Positions 1-10,704 of a stretch of 64,000 nt of DNA are shown here, one piece after another. Below the pieces are notes generated by a model, which had not been told where the DNA came from, ran no database searches, and saw nothing but the letters and a program-made list of their open reading frames with translations. This DNA comes from Armigeres subalbatus. Its lineage: Eukaryota; Arthropoda; Insecta; Diptera; Culicidae. The first letter of the stretch is position 1, and each line of letters starts with the position of its first letter. The stretch lies in the NCBI RefSeq assembly GCF_024139115.2, contig NC_085141.1:390338632-390402631 (forward strand), read 5' to 3'. The position numbers were made by a program, and so were the translations under genes.

Positions 1-440
1 TGGATAGATCCGCTTTTCTGCTCTCAAGCGAGTTGACGGATATTTTGAGATCATTCCCATAAGCAAAATTATTTTGCAGTTACTTGGCTGTCAAACATTT
101 CCCGCTTTTTGAATTTTCTTTCCATGCTGCATAAGGGCACACAAATGTGCGAAACTCTAATGACTTTACGATGGTTTACATACATTCCTGCTCCAATCAG
201 CTGCCGAATCTCGTGAAATTTCTTTACGAGTGCTGTTTAGCTGTATCCCTACTAATTTTCCACTCGAAATATAATGTGAAAATATTTGTTAAAAAGAATA
301 GAAAACTCAAACTAAGTTTATTTTTACTTTTTCCCCTAATAATAGCAATACTTCACAATTTTGCATTTTTCATGAATATTAAGACTTTTAAGACGAAATT
401 CTGGACGTCGAATTATTTTGCACTTGACAAAACAGACCAC
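1..440. other. AT-rich DNA, no gene recognised
   Basis: No domain, RNA gene or repeat was recognised. A 106-codon open frame at 147-467 has low-complexity hydrophobic and lysine-rich composition typical of chance AT-rich translation. The stretch ends at the left TSD of the split LINE. Confidence 0.6.
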
Positions 441-451
441 CTTCATAAAGT

Positions 452-590
452 TCATTCATTTATTTAGTTTACATCTAAACAGATAACACTGAATCAACAA
501 TTTGACGCCACAATACACGGTTCGAGGCCGCATCTCTCCATCCTCGAATACGCCCCACGCTCGCCAAGTCATTTTGCACCTGGTCTGCCC
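452..590 (-). mobile_element. RTE-type LINE copy A, 3' end fragment
   Basis: On the minus strand this matches the last ~140 bases of the LINE at 51953-54910, including the C-terminal peptide DLASVGRIRGWRDAASN and the AAATAAATGAA-like 3' tail. It lies directly against the TSD CTTCATAAAGT (441-451), which recurs at 13489-13499 beside the 5' part of the same family. The LINE sequence stops at the 8-mer GTCTGCCC (583-590) and resumes after another GTCTGCCC at 11932-11939. The two pieces are therefore one insertion split by a later element. The exact 3' base is uncertain by a few nucleotides because the tail overlaps the TSD. Confidence 0.9.
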
Positions 591-601
591 GATTGTACCC
601 C

Positions 602-735
602 GTTTGGCATAAAGTCATTTGGCATAATGCCGTTTGGCATAATGTCATTTGGCATAAAGTCGTTTGGTATAATGGTCGTTTGGCATAACGGCCGTTTGGT
701 ATAATGGTCGTTTGGCATAAAGTCATTTGGCATAA
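602..735 (+). repeat. Subterminal 15-bp tandem repeat, left end of element 1
   Basis: About nine copies of a 15-16 base unit, (A/G)TTTGGCATAA followed by four or five variable bases, run head to tail. Two units carry TTTGGTATAA. The same unit occurs in opposite orientation at the right end, so these arrays form the body of the terminal inverted repeat. Confidence 0.92.
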
Positions 736-740
736 TTTTT

Positions 741-950
741 ATTTTAGCTGTGTAATGGATAAGTAAGATTTGTTGAGCCATTCAGTTACGTGGTTTCCTT
801 CATATGGGCAATACATGATAATTGGGAACGGAATTGTACGGCGTGACAAATTAAGAATGAAGAAGCTTCCTGTCAAAACGGGACCATTTGAAATGTTGAC
901 GCACCTACCAGCAAGATAGATCAGCATTAAATTAAATTGACATTGTTTTT
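741..950. other. Interior of element 1, nothing recognised
   Basis: The first ~30 bases continue the terminal inverted repeat (TGTGTAAT is matched near 11775). The rest has no recognisable gene or repeat. Confidence 0.5.
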
Positions 951-1472
951 TGCCTTTCTCGTATACAAAGTATACGTAAAGGCTATAGGATCACTCCAAA
1001 ACCGAACTTTTGATAGAAGGCTCGGAGACCCATAGTGTTATATACCAATCGACTCAGTTCGACGAATTGAGGTGATGTCTGTATGTGTGTATGTATGTGT
1101 GTGTGTGTGTGTACAAAAATGTGAGACAAACTTTTTGGTACTTAGCATTATTCGATTTGCTCGCAACAAGTTGCAGTCGACGCGAATTGCGGTCTAGTTG
1201 TTTCCTATTGAAAATTGGCCCGATCGGTCATTGCGTTCCAAAGTTATTGGAAAAACATTGTTTTTCTGCCAAGGGTCCCCCCTTGGGAAAAAAATTCAAA
1301 AACGAAATTTTTTTTTTTTTGTAATGTTTGCAGCAATGCATTCAAATGACCGCAAATGCATATGAATTGATGGAAAAAGTAAAATCTATCCCCCTAAAAT
1401 GCTATTTCGACCTCTCTTATGTGTTTTTCTTATTTTTAATAGGCGAGAAAGGCACCACCAACGCTAGGTGGA
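951..1472 (+). repeat. Dispersed repeat, copy 1 (TGCCTTTCTCG...GAGAAAGGCA ends)
   Basis: The block starts TGCCTTTCTCGTATAC, contains a TG-rich microsatellite near 1082-1112 and a conserved core with AAAATTGGCCC, and ends GAGAAAGGCACC near a CTAGGTGGATT motif. The ends are short inverted complements (GCCTTTCTCG / GCGAGAAAGGC), suggesting a TIR element. A second, 5'-truncated copy lies at 1889-2305. It resembles a common culicine interspersed repeat, but I cannot name the family. Short ORFs inside it are not coding. Confidence 0.7.
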
Positions 1473-1888
1473 TTGATCTGGGTTTTAATAATTTGTTTTG
1501 AATTCTAAAAATACTTAGAAGTGTCAAAAAATATGGGTTCTTTGGGAAAGTTGACTTTAAATAAAATAAAGAATCGATTGAGCAAATAAAAAATGTTGAG
1601 GTCAATTAGCTACTGGTGAAATGCCATTAAGAGCAGCAAGCAAAATGGCTGGCGAAGTTTCAGAGCGATCATTTTTACAATTTCCGTAATTTCCGCCATG
1701 AACAAAGCATCCGACTTATACATAAAGCTTCATTCAAAAATAGTCAATAGTTTCAAAATAGTTGAAAATAGTGACTTTTTGCGAGAAAAAGTGACTTTAG
1801 TGACTTGAGGTCGATAAAAGAGACTTTTTAGTGACTTGCCCGAAAAAAGTGACCAAGTCACTAAAAAGTGACCCGCTACCAGGCCTGC
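1473..1888. other. Spacer with GTGACTTTTTAGTGACTT motif cluster
   Basis: Between the two dispersed-repeat copies, about 1760-1875 contains at least six GTGACTT or AGTCACT motifs in short direct and inverted spacing (for example TTTTTAGTGACTTGCC and AAGTCACTAAAAAGTGAC). No coding signal is seen. It may belong to the same or another dispersed element. Confidence 0.45.
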
Positions 1889-2305
1889 AGTGTATGTATG
1901 TATGTATGTGTGTGTGTGTGTACAAAAAAAATGTGAGACACACTTTTTTGTACTTAGCCTCATCCGATTTGCTTGCAACAGGTTGCATTCGACGCGGAAT
2001 CTTTCCTAATTTTTTGCTATTGAAAATTGGCCCAATCCGGAGTTATTAAAAAAACATTGTTTTTGCATTTTTCCCAAAGGTCCCCCCCTGGAACAAAAAA
2101 AAACAAAATAGAAAAAAAAAGTTTTTTTTTTCGAAAACTGCTGCAATACTTTCAAATGAACACAAATAAATGTTAATTGATGAAAATAACTGAATCTATC
2201 TCCCTAAAGTGCAATTTTGACCTCTCTTATGTGCTTTTCTTGTTACTCTTATGTGTTTTCTTGTTTTATAATACACGAGAAAGGCACCATCACCGCTAGG
2301 TGGAT
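1889..2305 (+). repeat. Dispersed repeat, copy 2 (5'-truncated)
   Basis: This aligns by eye to copy 1 from its TG microsatellite onward: AATGTGAGACA, GAAAATTGGCCC, GGTCCCCCC, GACCTCTCTTATGTG, GAGAAAGGCACCA and CTAGGTGGATT occur in the same order. It lacks the first ~130 bases of copy 1, including the TGCCTTTCTCG start, so the inverted termini are incomplete. Confidence 0.7.
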
Positions 2306-2329
2306 TATTCTGGTTTTTTTTCATGTAAG

Positions 2330-2449
2330 GGCAATTGAAGGAAGAAATCATATCGCTTCTTGCCGTCTGCCGAGCAAATGCACCTTTTGTTAGAAAGGTA
2401 ATATCTTCCCGTGTCTTAAACCAAACCAATCCCTGAATTGAAAGAAGGA
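2330..2449 (+). repeat. ~55-bp degenerate minisatellite, left remnant inside element 1
   Basis: About two degenerate units resembling GAAGGAATCATATCTTCCC...CTTAAACC..AGCAAATGC..GAATTGAA. The same array continues at 10818 on the far side of element 2, so element 2 inserted into this minisatellite. Confidence 0.7.
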
Positions 2450-2640
2450 AACATTTCGACTCTATATCATTACCCATGTATCCATTACCCATAATGTCAT
2501 TACCCCAAAGGCCACTACCCAGAACGCCATTACTCCGAATAAGTGGCTACCCAGAATCCCATCATTCCGAGTGAGACACTACCCCGAATGAGCCAGTACC
2601 TCCAGTAGTCCTGATTTCAAGTTTATAGTTTATATAAACT

Positions 2641-3252
2641 TGTTCTGGCAACCCTGCCCAGACGCAGCCGCATCACAACCAATATTTGGCCGATTAGGCA
2701 AATGTCAGTTCACAGCGGATATGATGGTGAGAGTGAGTGATAAAATTAAAGCGAGGGATAAACACACAGAAAGGGGAAAAGGGAAAATATAAACAAATGG
2801 CCGAAGTTGAGTAAACAGAATTAGTAGCGAGTCGAAGAAAATTGTATTGCAAGAGGAGAGTTGAACGGTGAATAAATCTAGATTGTATTTGAGGTAGAGT
2901 GAATTACGTGGAGTTTGGTCAGCAGATAACAATTAAGTATACTCTGACGCAGGACAGTACAGTGGTGCTCAAACTAACGAAGACAGCCCACGGAATTTTA
3001 GACGACAATTAGACGAACGACACAGAAAGCGAGTAGAACAGGCAGACAAGTCTACGTGGACGATTGAGACGGAAGTTAAAGGAGAAGAACAAAATAAAAT
3101 TGTGAGTAGAAATGTTACAAAAAAGATTATAGTTGTAAAAAATTGTAAAACAACCCACAAACTTAAATTTTAATTAAACTTCCACAGTTTGATCATCCTT
3201 TCAAAGGTTGATTCTCAAAAACGGTTTCGTTTAAAATCCGACCGTCCGAACA
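2641..3252 (+). repeat. 5' LTR of BEL/Pao element
   Basis: 612 bases from TGTTCTGGCAACC to CCGTCCGAACA. It should hold the promoter and polyadenylation signals of the element, but I cannot place them confidently. It carries a 4-base insertion (AGCG region near 2750) relative to the 3' LTR. TSD AAACT precedes it. Confidence 0.93.
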
Positions 3253-3301
3253 AAATCAAAGCAGCAGCTGAAGGTTCCGGACACAAGAAGCAAGACGCGA
3301 T

Positions 3302-4930
3302 GTGGCCGACCAAAAGGGCGATGGAGGGTCCGATCAGGGAGTTGGTTCCGATGGAGATCCGATTGAGAAGCAGTTGGAAGAGAAACAACTCGCCAAAGAG
3401 AAGGCCTTCGCTAAGCAGATTGAGGCGCGGAAGAAGCTACTAGTCAGGCAAAAAGCGTGGAAGCAGAAACAGCTGAGGCAAGAACGAGAAATGCGGGAAC
3501 TGGAGCTCTAAGTAGATAGAAAAGCAGCAGTTGCAGCAACAGTTGGAAATTTTGGACGCTTAACTGGCTGCGGAGAAGGATTTTTTTTGACAAGCGAGAT
3601 GTGATCCGGAAGAAATTCGACAGCAGCGTCAAGAGAGTGAATGTGTCCAAAGACAAAGCCAGTGGGAGGTCGATGAGTGAACCGGACAAGGCGGTAGAGT
3701 AGTGGCACAGCAGTCGGTCTCGGAAGTCAGGGGAGCTTATCCGAAAGTGTAGTTTAGTTGGGATCAGGATTGGTTATGAAGGCAAACAAAACGAAGTCGA
3801 TAAAACCGGTAAAGGAAGTGCCTGAAATCGTCGACAACGAGTCAGAGTCCAGCGAAGACGAAAGCAGCGAGTCTTTGGACTATCCAGCGATACGCCGTCG
3901 CAGTCAGACCCGGGATGGCAGCGTGCAGAGCAGTGATCCCAATGGGCCGAGGCCATATCTAACAGCAGCCAGCCGCTCGGAAGGCAGTGTACCAGCACCT
4001 TCCGATGTTTCGTGGAGAGCCAGAAGTCTGGCCGCTGTTTATCAGTAGCTTCCAGCACACGACGGCGGCGTGCGGATTGACGAACTTGGAGAACTTGAAG
4101 CGGCTACAGGACTGTCTACAGGGAGACGCACTCGAGGCAGTCAGGAGTCGGCTAGTTCTGCCGGATTCGATTCCGGATGTTATTTGCGATCTGAGGAATC
4201 TGTTCGGAAGGCCGGAGAAGTTGCTGAAGACGCTACTGACAAAAGTGAGGCATGCTCCTGCGCCGAGAGGAGATCGGCTGGAGACCTTCATTAACTTCGG
4301 GATTACGGTGAAGCAACTGTGCGATCATCTTGAAGTTGCACAGCTCAGAGACCACCTGAACAACCCGATGCTGGTACAGGAGTTGGTGGACAAGCTACCA
4401 TCAAGCTATAAGCTGGTGGGTCCGTTTCAAGCGTGGAAAAATTGACAGTCCACTAAGGATGTTCTCGAACTTCACCACCGAAATCGTCTCGGATGTGTCC
4501 GAGCTTACGGAGTTCACAATGTTGTCAGTGAACGAGCGAGCGCGTCCTGGGAGAGAGAATCCTAGGAAGAAGGAGTTTGTGCTTGTGCATGAATTTGCAC
4601 AGAAGCGGAGCGAAGGATCGCGGATCGAGGCAGTCAATCGACCGTGCTGGATCTGTGAGCGGACGGATCATTTGATCAGAAATTGCGATGAGTTCCGGCG
4701 AATGAATATCGCCGAAAGGCTTAGAGAGGTGGAGAGGCAGAAACTGTGTGGAATCTGCCTAAACAAACATGGTAATAGTCGCTGCTCGTCGAAGATCCGG
4801 TGCGTGGTGCGAGGTTGTCAAGGAAACCATCATCCTCTGTTACATCGCATGGAAAGATCTGTACAATTGCAGAAAGCGATATCTGATTGCTCGTTGATTT
4901 TCCGGATGATGCCGGTAACGCTACACGTCG
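3302..4930 (+). pseudogene. BEL/Pao gag, frameshifted
   Basis: Gag forms the particle that packages the element RNA. The N-terminal piece (3302-3511) is a charged probable coiled coil rich in K, E and Q. After a broken stretch (3512-3757), an acidic Ser-rich segment (3758-4048) leads into the conserved gag core (3987-4445) starting with FRGEPEVWPLFISSF, the DUF1759-type core of BEL gags. The C-terminal piece (4459 on) carries cysteine clusters CWIC...H...NC and CGICLNKHGNSRCSS, matching the nucleic-acid-binding knuckles of this family. Breaks: between 3511 and 3758, near 4000-4048, a stop at 4443-4445, and a shift near 4935. Confidence 0.85.
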
Positions 4931-5400
4931 GCATGCGTCAATACTTTCCTGGACGAATGGTCGTCTGCGACTTTCGTTGATTATATGGTAGCCAAACGAT
5001 TGAAAGCTGATGGTTCACTGGAGCCGTTGATAGTAACGTGGACCGGGAACATCAATCGGTTCGAAAATGAGTCCCGCTGCGTAGAGATGATGATGATGTC
5101 AGCAAAGGGCTCAAAGGAGCAGTTTCCGCTATTCAACACTCGGACAGTATCGGAGTTGGAGTTATCTAAACAGTCTGTTCGATACGCAGAGATAGTGAAG
5201 TGAAAGATTTTCCGTCCGGGGTGCCGACCATCCTCATCGGTTTGGATAACCTGCACCTGTTTTCGTCGCTGGAGTCACGTGTTGGTAGACCGAACGAACC
5301 GATCGCCGTGCGATCGAAGATTGGATGGACAATATATGGGTCCGAAAAACGGAGAGCCGGCGAGCAATCAGGAGCTCCATGATTTAATGCGGGAGCAGTA
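4931..5400 (+). pseudogene. BEL/Pao aspartic protease region, broken
   Basis: The protease would cut the Gag-Pol precursor. Downstream family blocks are recognisable: VAKRLKADGSLEPL (from 4985) and, in another frame, PTILIGLDNLHLF with GRPNEPIAVRSKIGWTIYG (5200-5340). The active-site block is readable only after a frameshift near 4935, as FLDEWSSATFVDY. BEL proteases normally have D(D/S)GS there, so the catalytic motif appears lost. A stop also falls near 5201. Inferred inactive. Confidence 0.75.
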
Positions 5401-6499
5401 TGTGCTGGAAAAAAAAGCAGTTGCATCGTTCGCTGTTCCAGAACCGGTGGAAGAGAGGCGTGCTAGGGAGATCCTGGAGGCGACAACACAGCGAGTGGGC
5501 CATCGGTTCGAAACTGGACTGTTGTGGCGCAGCGATGTCCGGAAATTCCCCAATAGCTACCCAATGGCTATGCGGAGAATGCATGCATTCGATCGGGAAT
5601 TAGAACAGAATCCAGCGCTGAAGGAGAATGCGTGTCGGCAGATCGAGAAGTACCAGAAGAAAGGATATTGTGTGGTAGCTGCCGCTGAACGTCGTGGTGA
5701 ACCCCCGAAAGCCAGGAAAAATTCGCCTGGTATGGGACGCAGCAGCATCAGTGAACGGCATTTCCTGAATTCCGAGCTGCTCAAAGGTCCGGATATGTTA
5801 GTTCCCCTTCCGCGAGTGATCTGCCATTTCCGAGAACGCCCGATCGCCTTTGGAGGCGACATCCAGGAAATGTATCACCAAATACGCATCAGATCGGAGG
5901 ACAAGCAGGCGCAGCGATTCCTGTTTAGGTCAGGTAGCGAAGAGGCTCCACAGATATTCGTGATGGACGTGGCGACTTTCGGATCCACGTGTTCGCCCAG
6001 TTCAGCGCAGTATGTGAAGAACGTCAATGCGAAGCAATTTGCGAAGAGGTACCCGGAAGCAGCAGATGCAATAGTCAAACGTCATTACGTGGACGATTAC
6101 TACGACAGTGTGGACACCGTGGAAGAAGCGATCAAGAGAGCCAACGAAGTGAGATATGTTCATTCGTGTGGCGGTTTTCGAATTAGGAACTGGGTGTCTA
6201 ACTCCAATGCGTTCCTGCAGGCGGTTGGTGAGCAAAGCGGTGAGTCGGCAGTACACTTTAGCGAAAATAAGGCTGCAGAGTATGAACGTGTGCTGGGCGT
6301 AGTATGGGATACGATCGAAGACGTCTTCTGTTTTGAGACCGCTTCGAAGTTCGAATGTTCCAAAGTCCTCCGAGGAGAAGAACGTCCCACCAAGAGAATG
6401 GTACTCAGCATAGCTATGACACAGTTTGACCCGGCCGGATTCCTCACTCTAGTTACCATCCTGAGTGAAATGCTGTGGCAAGATCTGGGGAGAACATGA
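5279..6499 (+). pseudogene. BEL/Pao reverse transcriptase
   Basis: RT copies the element RNA into DNA. The 406-codon frame contains motif A as GGDIQEMYHQIRI and the catalytic YVDD at 6086-6097 (residues ~270-273) within RHYVDDYYDSV. The QRFLFR and FGSTCSPSSAQY blocks typical of Pao-type RTs are also present. About 50 bases (5712-5763) are out of frame: the conserved block KIRLVWDAAAS is read in a different frame, bounded by two compensating shifts. The frame ends at 6499 before RNase H. The catalytic aspartates are intact, but the protein is probably not functional. Confidence 0.88.
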
Positions 6500-6609
6500 T
6501 GCCAGTGGGATGATGCGGTAGATCATACAAAAAGTGGATGCGGTGGACGAGCATGTTAGCGAATGTCCAGGCATTTAAGTTGTCGCGCAGCTACTTCGGC
6601 ACTCTGAGA

Positions 6610-7305
6610 TCCGATGAAATCCGTCACGTGCAGCTGCATATTTTTGCGGATACGGGTGAGACGAAGTACGGATGTGTGGCATGTTTTCGTACCATGTGCG
6701 TGGACAGGTGAAGTGCACGCTAGTGATGAGTCGGGCGAAAGTTGCTCCCTTGAAACAAGTGTCAATTCCGCGCCTTGGAGCTTCTGGCGGCGGTACTGAG
6801 TGCACGGATGTCACATACGGTGCGCGAAAACCACAGCATATCCATTAGCAAAGTGGTATTTTGGATAGATGCAGAGGTGGTACTATCGTGGATTAGATCC
6901 GACCAGCGCCGCTATAAACAGTTCGTTGGTTTCCGCATCGGAGAGATCCTGAGCTTGACGAGACTAGCAGACTGGCGGTGGGTTCCGACAAGGCTGAACG
7001 TTGCAGACCTGCTGACGAAGTGGGGAAAGGATCCAGATCTACATCCGAGTGGTCCGTGGGTACGAGGCCCACAGTTTCTGTACGACCGGGAGGAAAATTG
7101 GCCGAGGAAGAGTTTGCCGCCGGCTAATACGACTGAGGAACTTCGGGTTCATCTGTTGCTACACGACGTTAAGGTACCAGCGGTTCTTGTAGACGCGAAC
7201 CGCTTCTCGAAGTGGACGATCCTGGTCCGAACGATACCGTGCGTGTTTCGGTTTGTGACGAACTGTAGACAGAAAAAAGATAAACTGCCGATAGAAACGC
7301 TGTGA
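6610..7305 (+). pseudogene. BEL/Pao RNase H domain, frameshifted
   Basis: RNase H degrades the RNA strand of the hybrid. The first catalytic block is visible as LHIFADTGETKYG near 6637-6675, in a frame different from the downstream part (6775-7305), which starts MELLAAVLSARM and continues with FWIDAEVVLSWI and WVPTRLNVADLLTKW. These match the D-E-D blocks of Pao RNase H, with Ala where many members have Ser after the second Asp. Several stops separate it from RT at 6499-6600. Confidence 0.8.
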
Positions 7306-7308
7306 GCA

Positions 7309-8357
7309 ATGAAAGGTCAGCTAAAGTCGCATATATCGAATGCGGTTGCGTCGGTTCGACTACCACTACAGCAGAAGGAGTATGAGGAAGCAGAGCGATG
7401 TTTGCTGAAGGTAGCGCAGCCGGAGAGTTTTATCGATGGGCTGAAGGAAGTGTCGAGGAACAAAGATCGTCCGGCGAGCCAGTGGATGGCACTCGAGAAG
7501 TCTAGTGCGCTATACAAGCTTACCCCGCTGTTAAATGACTATGGATTGATTAGGATGGAGGGTCGCGTGTAGAGGGCGGAGTTTCTACCGTTCGACTTGC
7601 GAATGTCAATGATTCATCCGAACGACCACCAGATAACGAAGCTGATTGTCCAGTATTACCATGCGAGGAGTGGCCATGGATACCGCCAGGCGGTGAAAAA
7701 CGAGTTGTGGCAGCTGTATTACATTCCGCACGTAGAAGCAGTGGAGAAGAAAGTGGCGGCGGCCTGCTTTTGTTTTAAAGTACATCGCTGTCGTCCGCAT
7801 GTTCCGGGGATGGCTACACCATCAGTGCAACGCATCACGCCGAATCTTCGGCCATTTAGCTACGTGGGCGTCGATTATCTGGGGCCGTTTGACGTGACTG
7901 TAGGGCGTCGAACAGAGAAACGTTGGATAGCGCTGTTCACATGCATGGTGATACGAGCGGTACATTTGGAGGTAGCCCACGGATTGACAACACAGTCCTG
8001 TTTGATGGCGATACACCGGTTTATCGGTCGCCGGGGCTGGCCGATTGAATTCTTCTCCGACAACGGGACGAATCTGCGAGGAGCAAGCAAGGAAGTAGTA
8101 GAGGTTGTACAGGGCATCAGAGATGACTGTGCAGACCAGCTGACGAATGCAAGGACGAGGTGGACGTTCAATCCTCCCGCTGCGCCTCATATGGGGGCGT
8201 CTGGGAGCGGTTGGTGCGTTCCGTGAAGGAGGCGCTAACAGCGTTGAACGATGGAAGGCGACTGACGGACGAGTTTTTGCTGACGGCTATCGTTGAGGCT
8301 CAGGACATCGTCAACTCATCTACGTGTCGCAACAGAACAACGAGGCAGAAGCACTAA
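7309..8357 (+). pseudogene. BEL/Pao integrase, stops and frameshifts
   Basis: Integrase inserts the cDNA. The frame 7309-7572 ends in a TAG (7570-7572) that is in phase with the following open frame, so it is a nonsense change inside the gene. The zinc-binding segment (YYHARSGHGYRQ ... CFCFKVHRC) is near 7654-7797. The DDE core shows the first Asp in YVGVDYLGPF (~7860) and the second in FFSDNGTNL (~8055). The Glu block GGVWERLVRSVKEAL is in another frame (8160-8357), implying a shift near 8190. Inactive as read. Confidence 0.85.
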
Positions 8358-8884
8358 CCCCAAACCACTTCTTGAGGGGTGGGTCACCGAATCAGCCAAG
8401 CGGTACACCGCCGCCACCCAATCCGGCAGTGGCTCTCCGGGACGCCTTCCAGCGGTCCCAGCAAATAGCCAGCGTGATGTGGGATAGATGGATCAAGGAG
8501 TACGTGCCTTTGCTGAACCGGAGGTCCAAGTGGTTCGGCGAATCAAGACCGTTGCAAGCAGGAGATTTGGTGTATATTGTAGATGGTACCAACCGTAAGT
8601 GTTGGGTTCGTGGAGTGGTAGAAGAACCCATAGTGTCCGGAGACGGAAGGGTCCGTCAAGCGTGGGTGCGTACTAGCACCGGAAGGTATAAGCGAGCGTC
8701 AGCGAGGCTGGCCGTGATAGAAGTTGAGGAAGGTAACCCTGAGCCGGAAGTGGCCTCCGGGGCAGAGTTACGGGCCGGGAATGTTCTGGCAACCCTGCCC
8801 AGACGCAGCCGCATCACAACCAATATTTGGCCGATTAGGCAAATGTCAGTTCACAGCGGATATGATGGTGAGAGTGAGGGATAA
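8324..8884 (+). pseudogene. BEL/Pao integrase C-terminal domain (DUF5641-like)
   Basis: The 186-codon frame holds NHFLRGGSPN, DRWIKEYVPLL, AGDLVYIVD and RVRQAWVRTSTG, the order seen in the C-terminal domain of BEL/Pao integrases. It is shifted relative to the preceding core. Its stop (8882-8884) lies about 100 bases inside the 3' LTR, so the last ~33 codons are LTR-encoded. Confidence 0.82.
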
Positions 8885-9389
8885 AATTAAAGGGATAAAC
8901 ACACAGAAAGGGAAAAAGGGAAAATATAAACAAATGGCCGAAGTTGAGTAAACAGAATTAGTAGCGAGTCGAAGAAAATTGTATTGCAAGAGGAGAGTTG
9001 AACGGTGAATAAATCTAGATTGTATTTGAGGTAGAGTGAATTACGTGGAGTTTGGTCAGCAGATAACAATTAAGTATACTCTGACGCAGGACAGTACAGT
9101 GGTGCTCAAACTATCGAAGACAGCCCACGGACTTTTAGACGACAATTAGACGAACGACACAGAAAGCGAGTAGAACAGGCAGACAAGTCTACGTGGACGA
9201 TTGAGACGGAAGTTAAAGGAGAAGAACAAACTAAAATTGTGAGTAGAAATGTTACAAAAAAGATTATAGTTGTAAAAAATTGTAAAACAACCCACAAACT
9301 TAAATTTTAATTAAACTTCCACAGTTTGATCATCCTTGCAAAGGTTGATTCTCAAAAACGGTTTCGTTTAAAATCCGACCGTCCGAACA
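8782..9389 (+). repeat. 3' LTR of BEL/Pao element
   Basis: 608 bases, near-identical to the 5' LTR. Visible differences are about six single-base changes and one 4-base indel. It is followed by the TSD AAACT (9390-9394). Confidence 0.93.
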
Positions 9390-9394
9390 AAACT

Positions 9395-9879
9395 GAAAAT
9401 GAAAAGTGAAAATTTATGGAAAAATGGAAAAAATATTTATAATTCATTTGATTGATTATTACTTATTTTACGACTTATTCAATAGCAGGGCGACTGCAGT
9501 TGAGTAAATTACACAATCCTTTTACAAGGTTCATCGTGTTGGACTCGCCATTCGTTTAATTAAACTCGAACTGTTTGAAAACAGTGTAGAACGAATAGTT
9601 CTCGGTCCGAAAACTCCCATTACATATCATGTGCTACTTTCGAAGACTGTTTAAACTGAGGTGAGAATTTCGAAGCACGTTCTCATGCTCAATGCAGGGA
9701 GCTGGAGGAAATTTCAGCCCACGTCGACAGGGCTTGAGACGGCTCGCGAACATGTATTTAAACAGAATAAAGGGGTAGAAAAAGTTGCTAAGGCGATAAA
9801 CCTTACTGTAACAAGAAGGGCATGACGACAAGACCCTATAATGAGAAAATCTCTTCTGTTCGTCGAATATGCTTGTTCC
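9395..9879. other. Interior of element 2, no gene recognised
   Basis: AT-rich sequence with no domain, RNA gene or clear repeat. A 95-codon minus-strand frame (9634-9921) has no recognisable features. Confidence 0.5.
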
Positions 9880-10480
9880 TCCCATGACAAGGAACAGGCA
9901 TAGTTTCGTCATACCTTGCAAACGTGATCATTTAAAGGAGGTTTTATCTTTCCTGTTCATCTCATACCGGGCAAACGCGTTTTTTATAGCAAGCATTTTC
10001 AACTCTGTTCGCTTTAAACCGAGCAAATCCCTAGTAACATTTTGGTTTTATGCTGGTTTTATAGAAGTCATGTAGAGCAAATAATGGTTTTCATGACCGT
10101 TATAAAACTAAAAATGTTACTTGGGAATGCCTTCATTAAAAAAGGCATCAGCTCCTGTGTTGGCCTTAAATCAGGTAGATGCGTTCATAAAAAGAAGGCA
10201 TTATCAACTATGATCAAGGCATTATTACCTGTGTTCACCTTAAACCAGTATCCTCTATTTGCCTTATATTGGACAAATGCGTTCATTAAAAGAAGGCATT
10301 ATTATCTCCGTTCGCCTTAAACCAGGCAAATGCGTTCATTTGAAAAAGGCATTACCTCCTCTGTTTGTCTTATACTGGGCAAATGGGTTCATTTTAAGAA
10401 GAAGACATTACATTACCTCCTATGTTTGCCATAAATCATTACCGTTCATTTAAACAAGGTATTATTTCCACTGTACACCT
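9880..10480 (+). repeat. ~55-bp minisatellite inside element 2
   Basis: Around ten degenerate units: AAGGCATTATTACCTCTGTT then GCCTTAAACCAGGCAAATGCGTTCATTAAAA-like sequence, spacing about 53-60 bases. It resembles the array inside element 1 (2330-2449 and 10818-11395), sharing CTTAAACC(A/G)(G/A)GCAAATGC. Internal ORFs are by-products of the repeat. Confidence 0.8.
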
Positions 10481-10704
10481 GTAGAATAGAATGTAGGATA
10501 GAACTTTTCCAGATAATAATGGCGTAGAATGATAATTTAAGTTAAAAATGTTTATTAAACAGAAGCTTTATTGCGTTTCTCTAAGTAACTCTAAGTAGTA
10601 TATACTTTAATTCTAAACAAATTCTTTTCAAAGATTGTGATTTTACAATTCATCGCTATCTGTGGATATTTAAAATAGTAATAGTAGAAAACTACAGATT
10701 CGAA
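10481..10704. other. AT-rich spacer in element 2
   Basis: No gene or repeat recognised between the minisatellite and the right-end subterminal repeats. Confidence 0.5.

Larger units (their letters stand above)
2641..9389 (+). mobile_element. BEL/Pao LTR retrotransposon, gag-pol broken
   Basis: Two ~610-bp LTRs beginning TGTTCTGG and ending GTCCGAACA flank a gag-pol region with the domain order of BEL/Pao elements: gag, zinc knuckles, protease, reverse transcriptase (RT), RNase H, integrase. The 5-bp TSD AAACT is present at 2636-2640 and 9390-9394, the size expected for the group. No envelope-like gene is seen. The 6.75 kb length is normal for the family. The LTRs differ at only about six positions plus one 4-base indel, so insertion was recent, yet the coding region holds many frameshifts and stops. 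No clear tRNA primer site was identified after the 5' LTR. Confidence 0.95.

Noticed and set aside
147..467. 106-codon plus-strand ORF
   Set aside because: Low-complexity AT-derived peptide, no recognisable family or signal.
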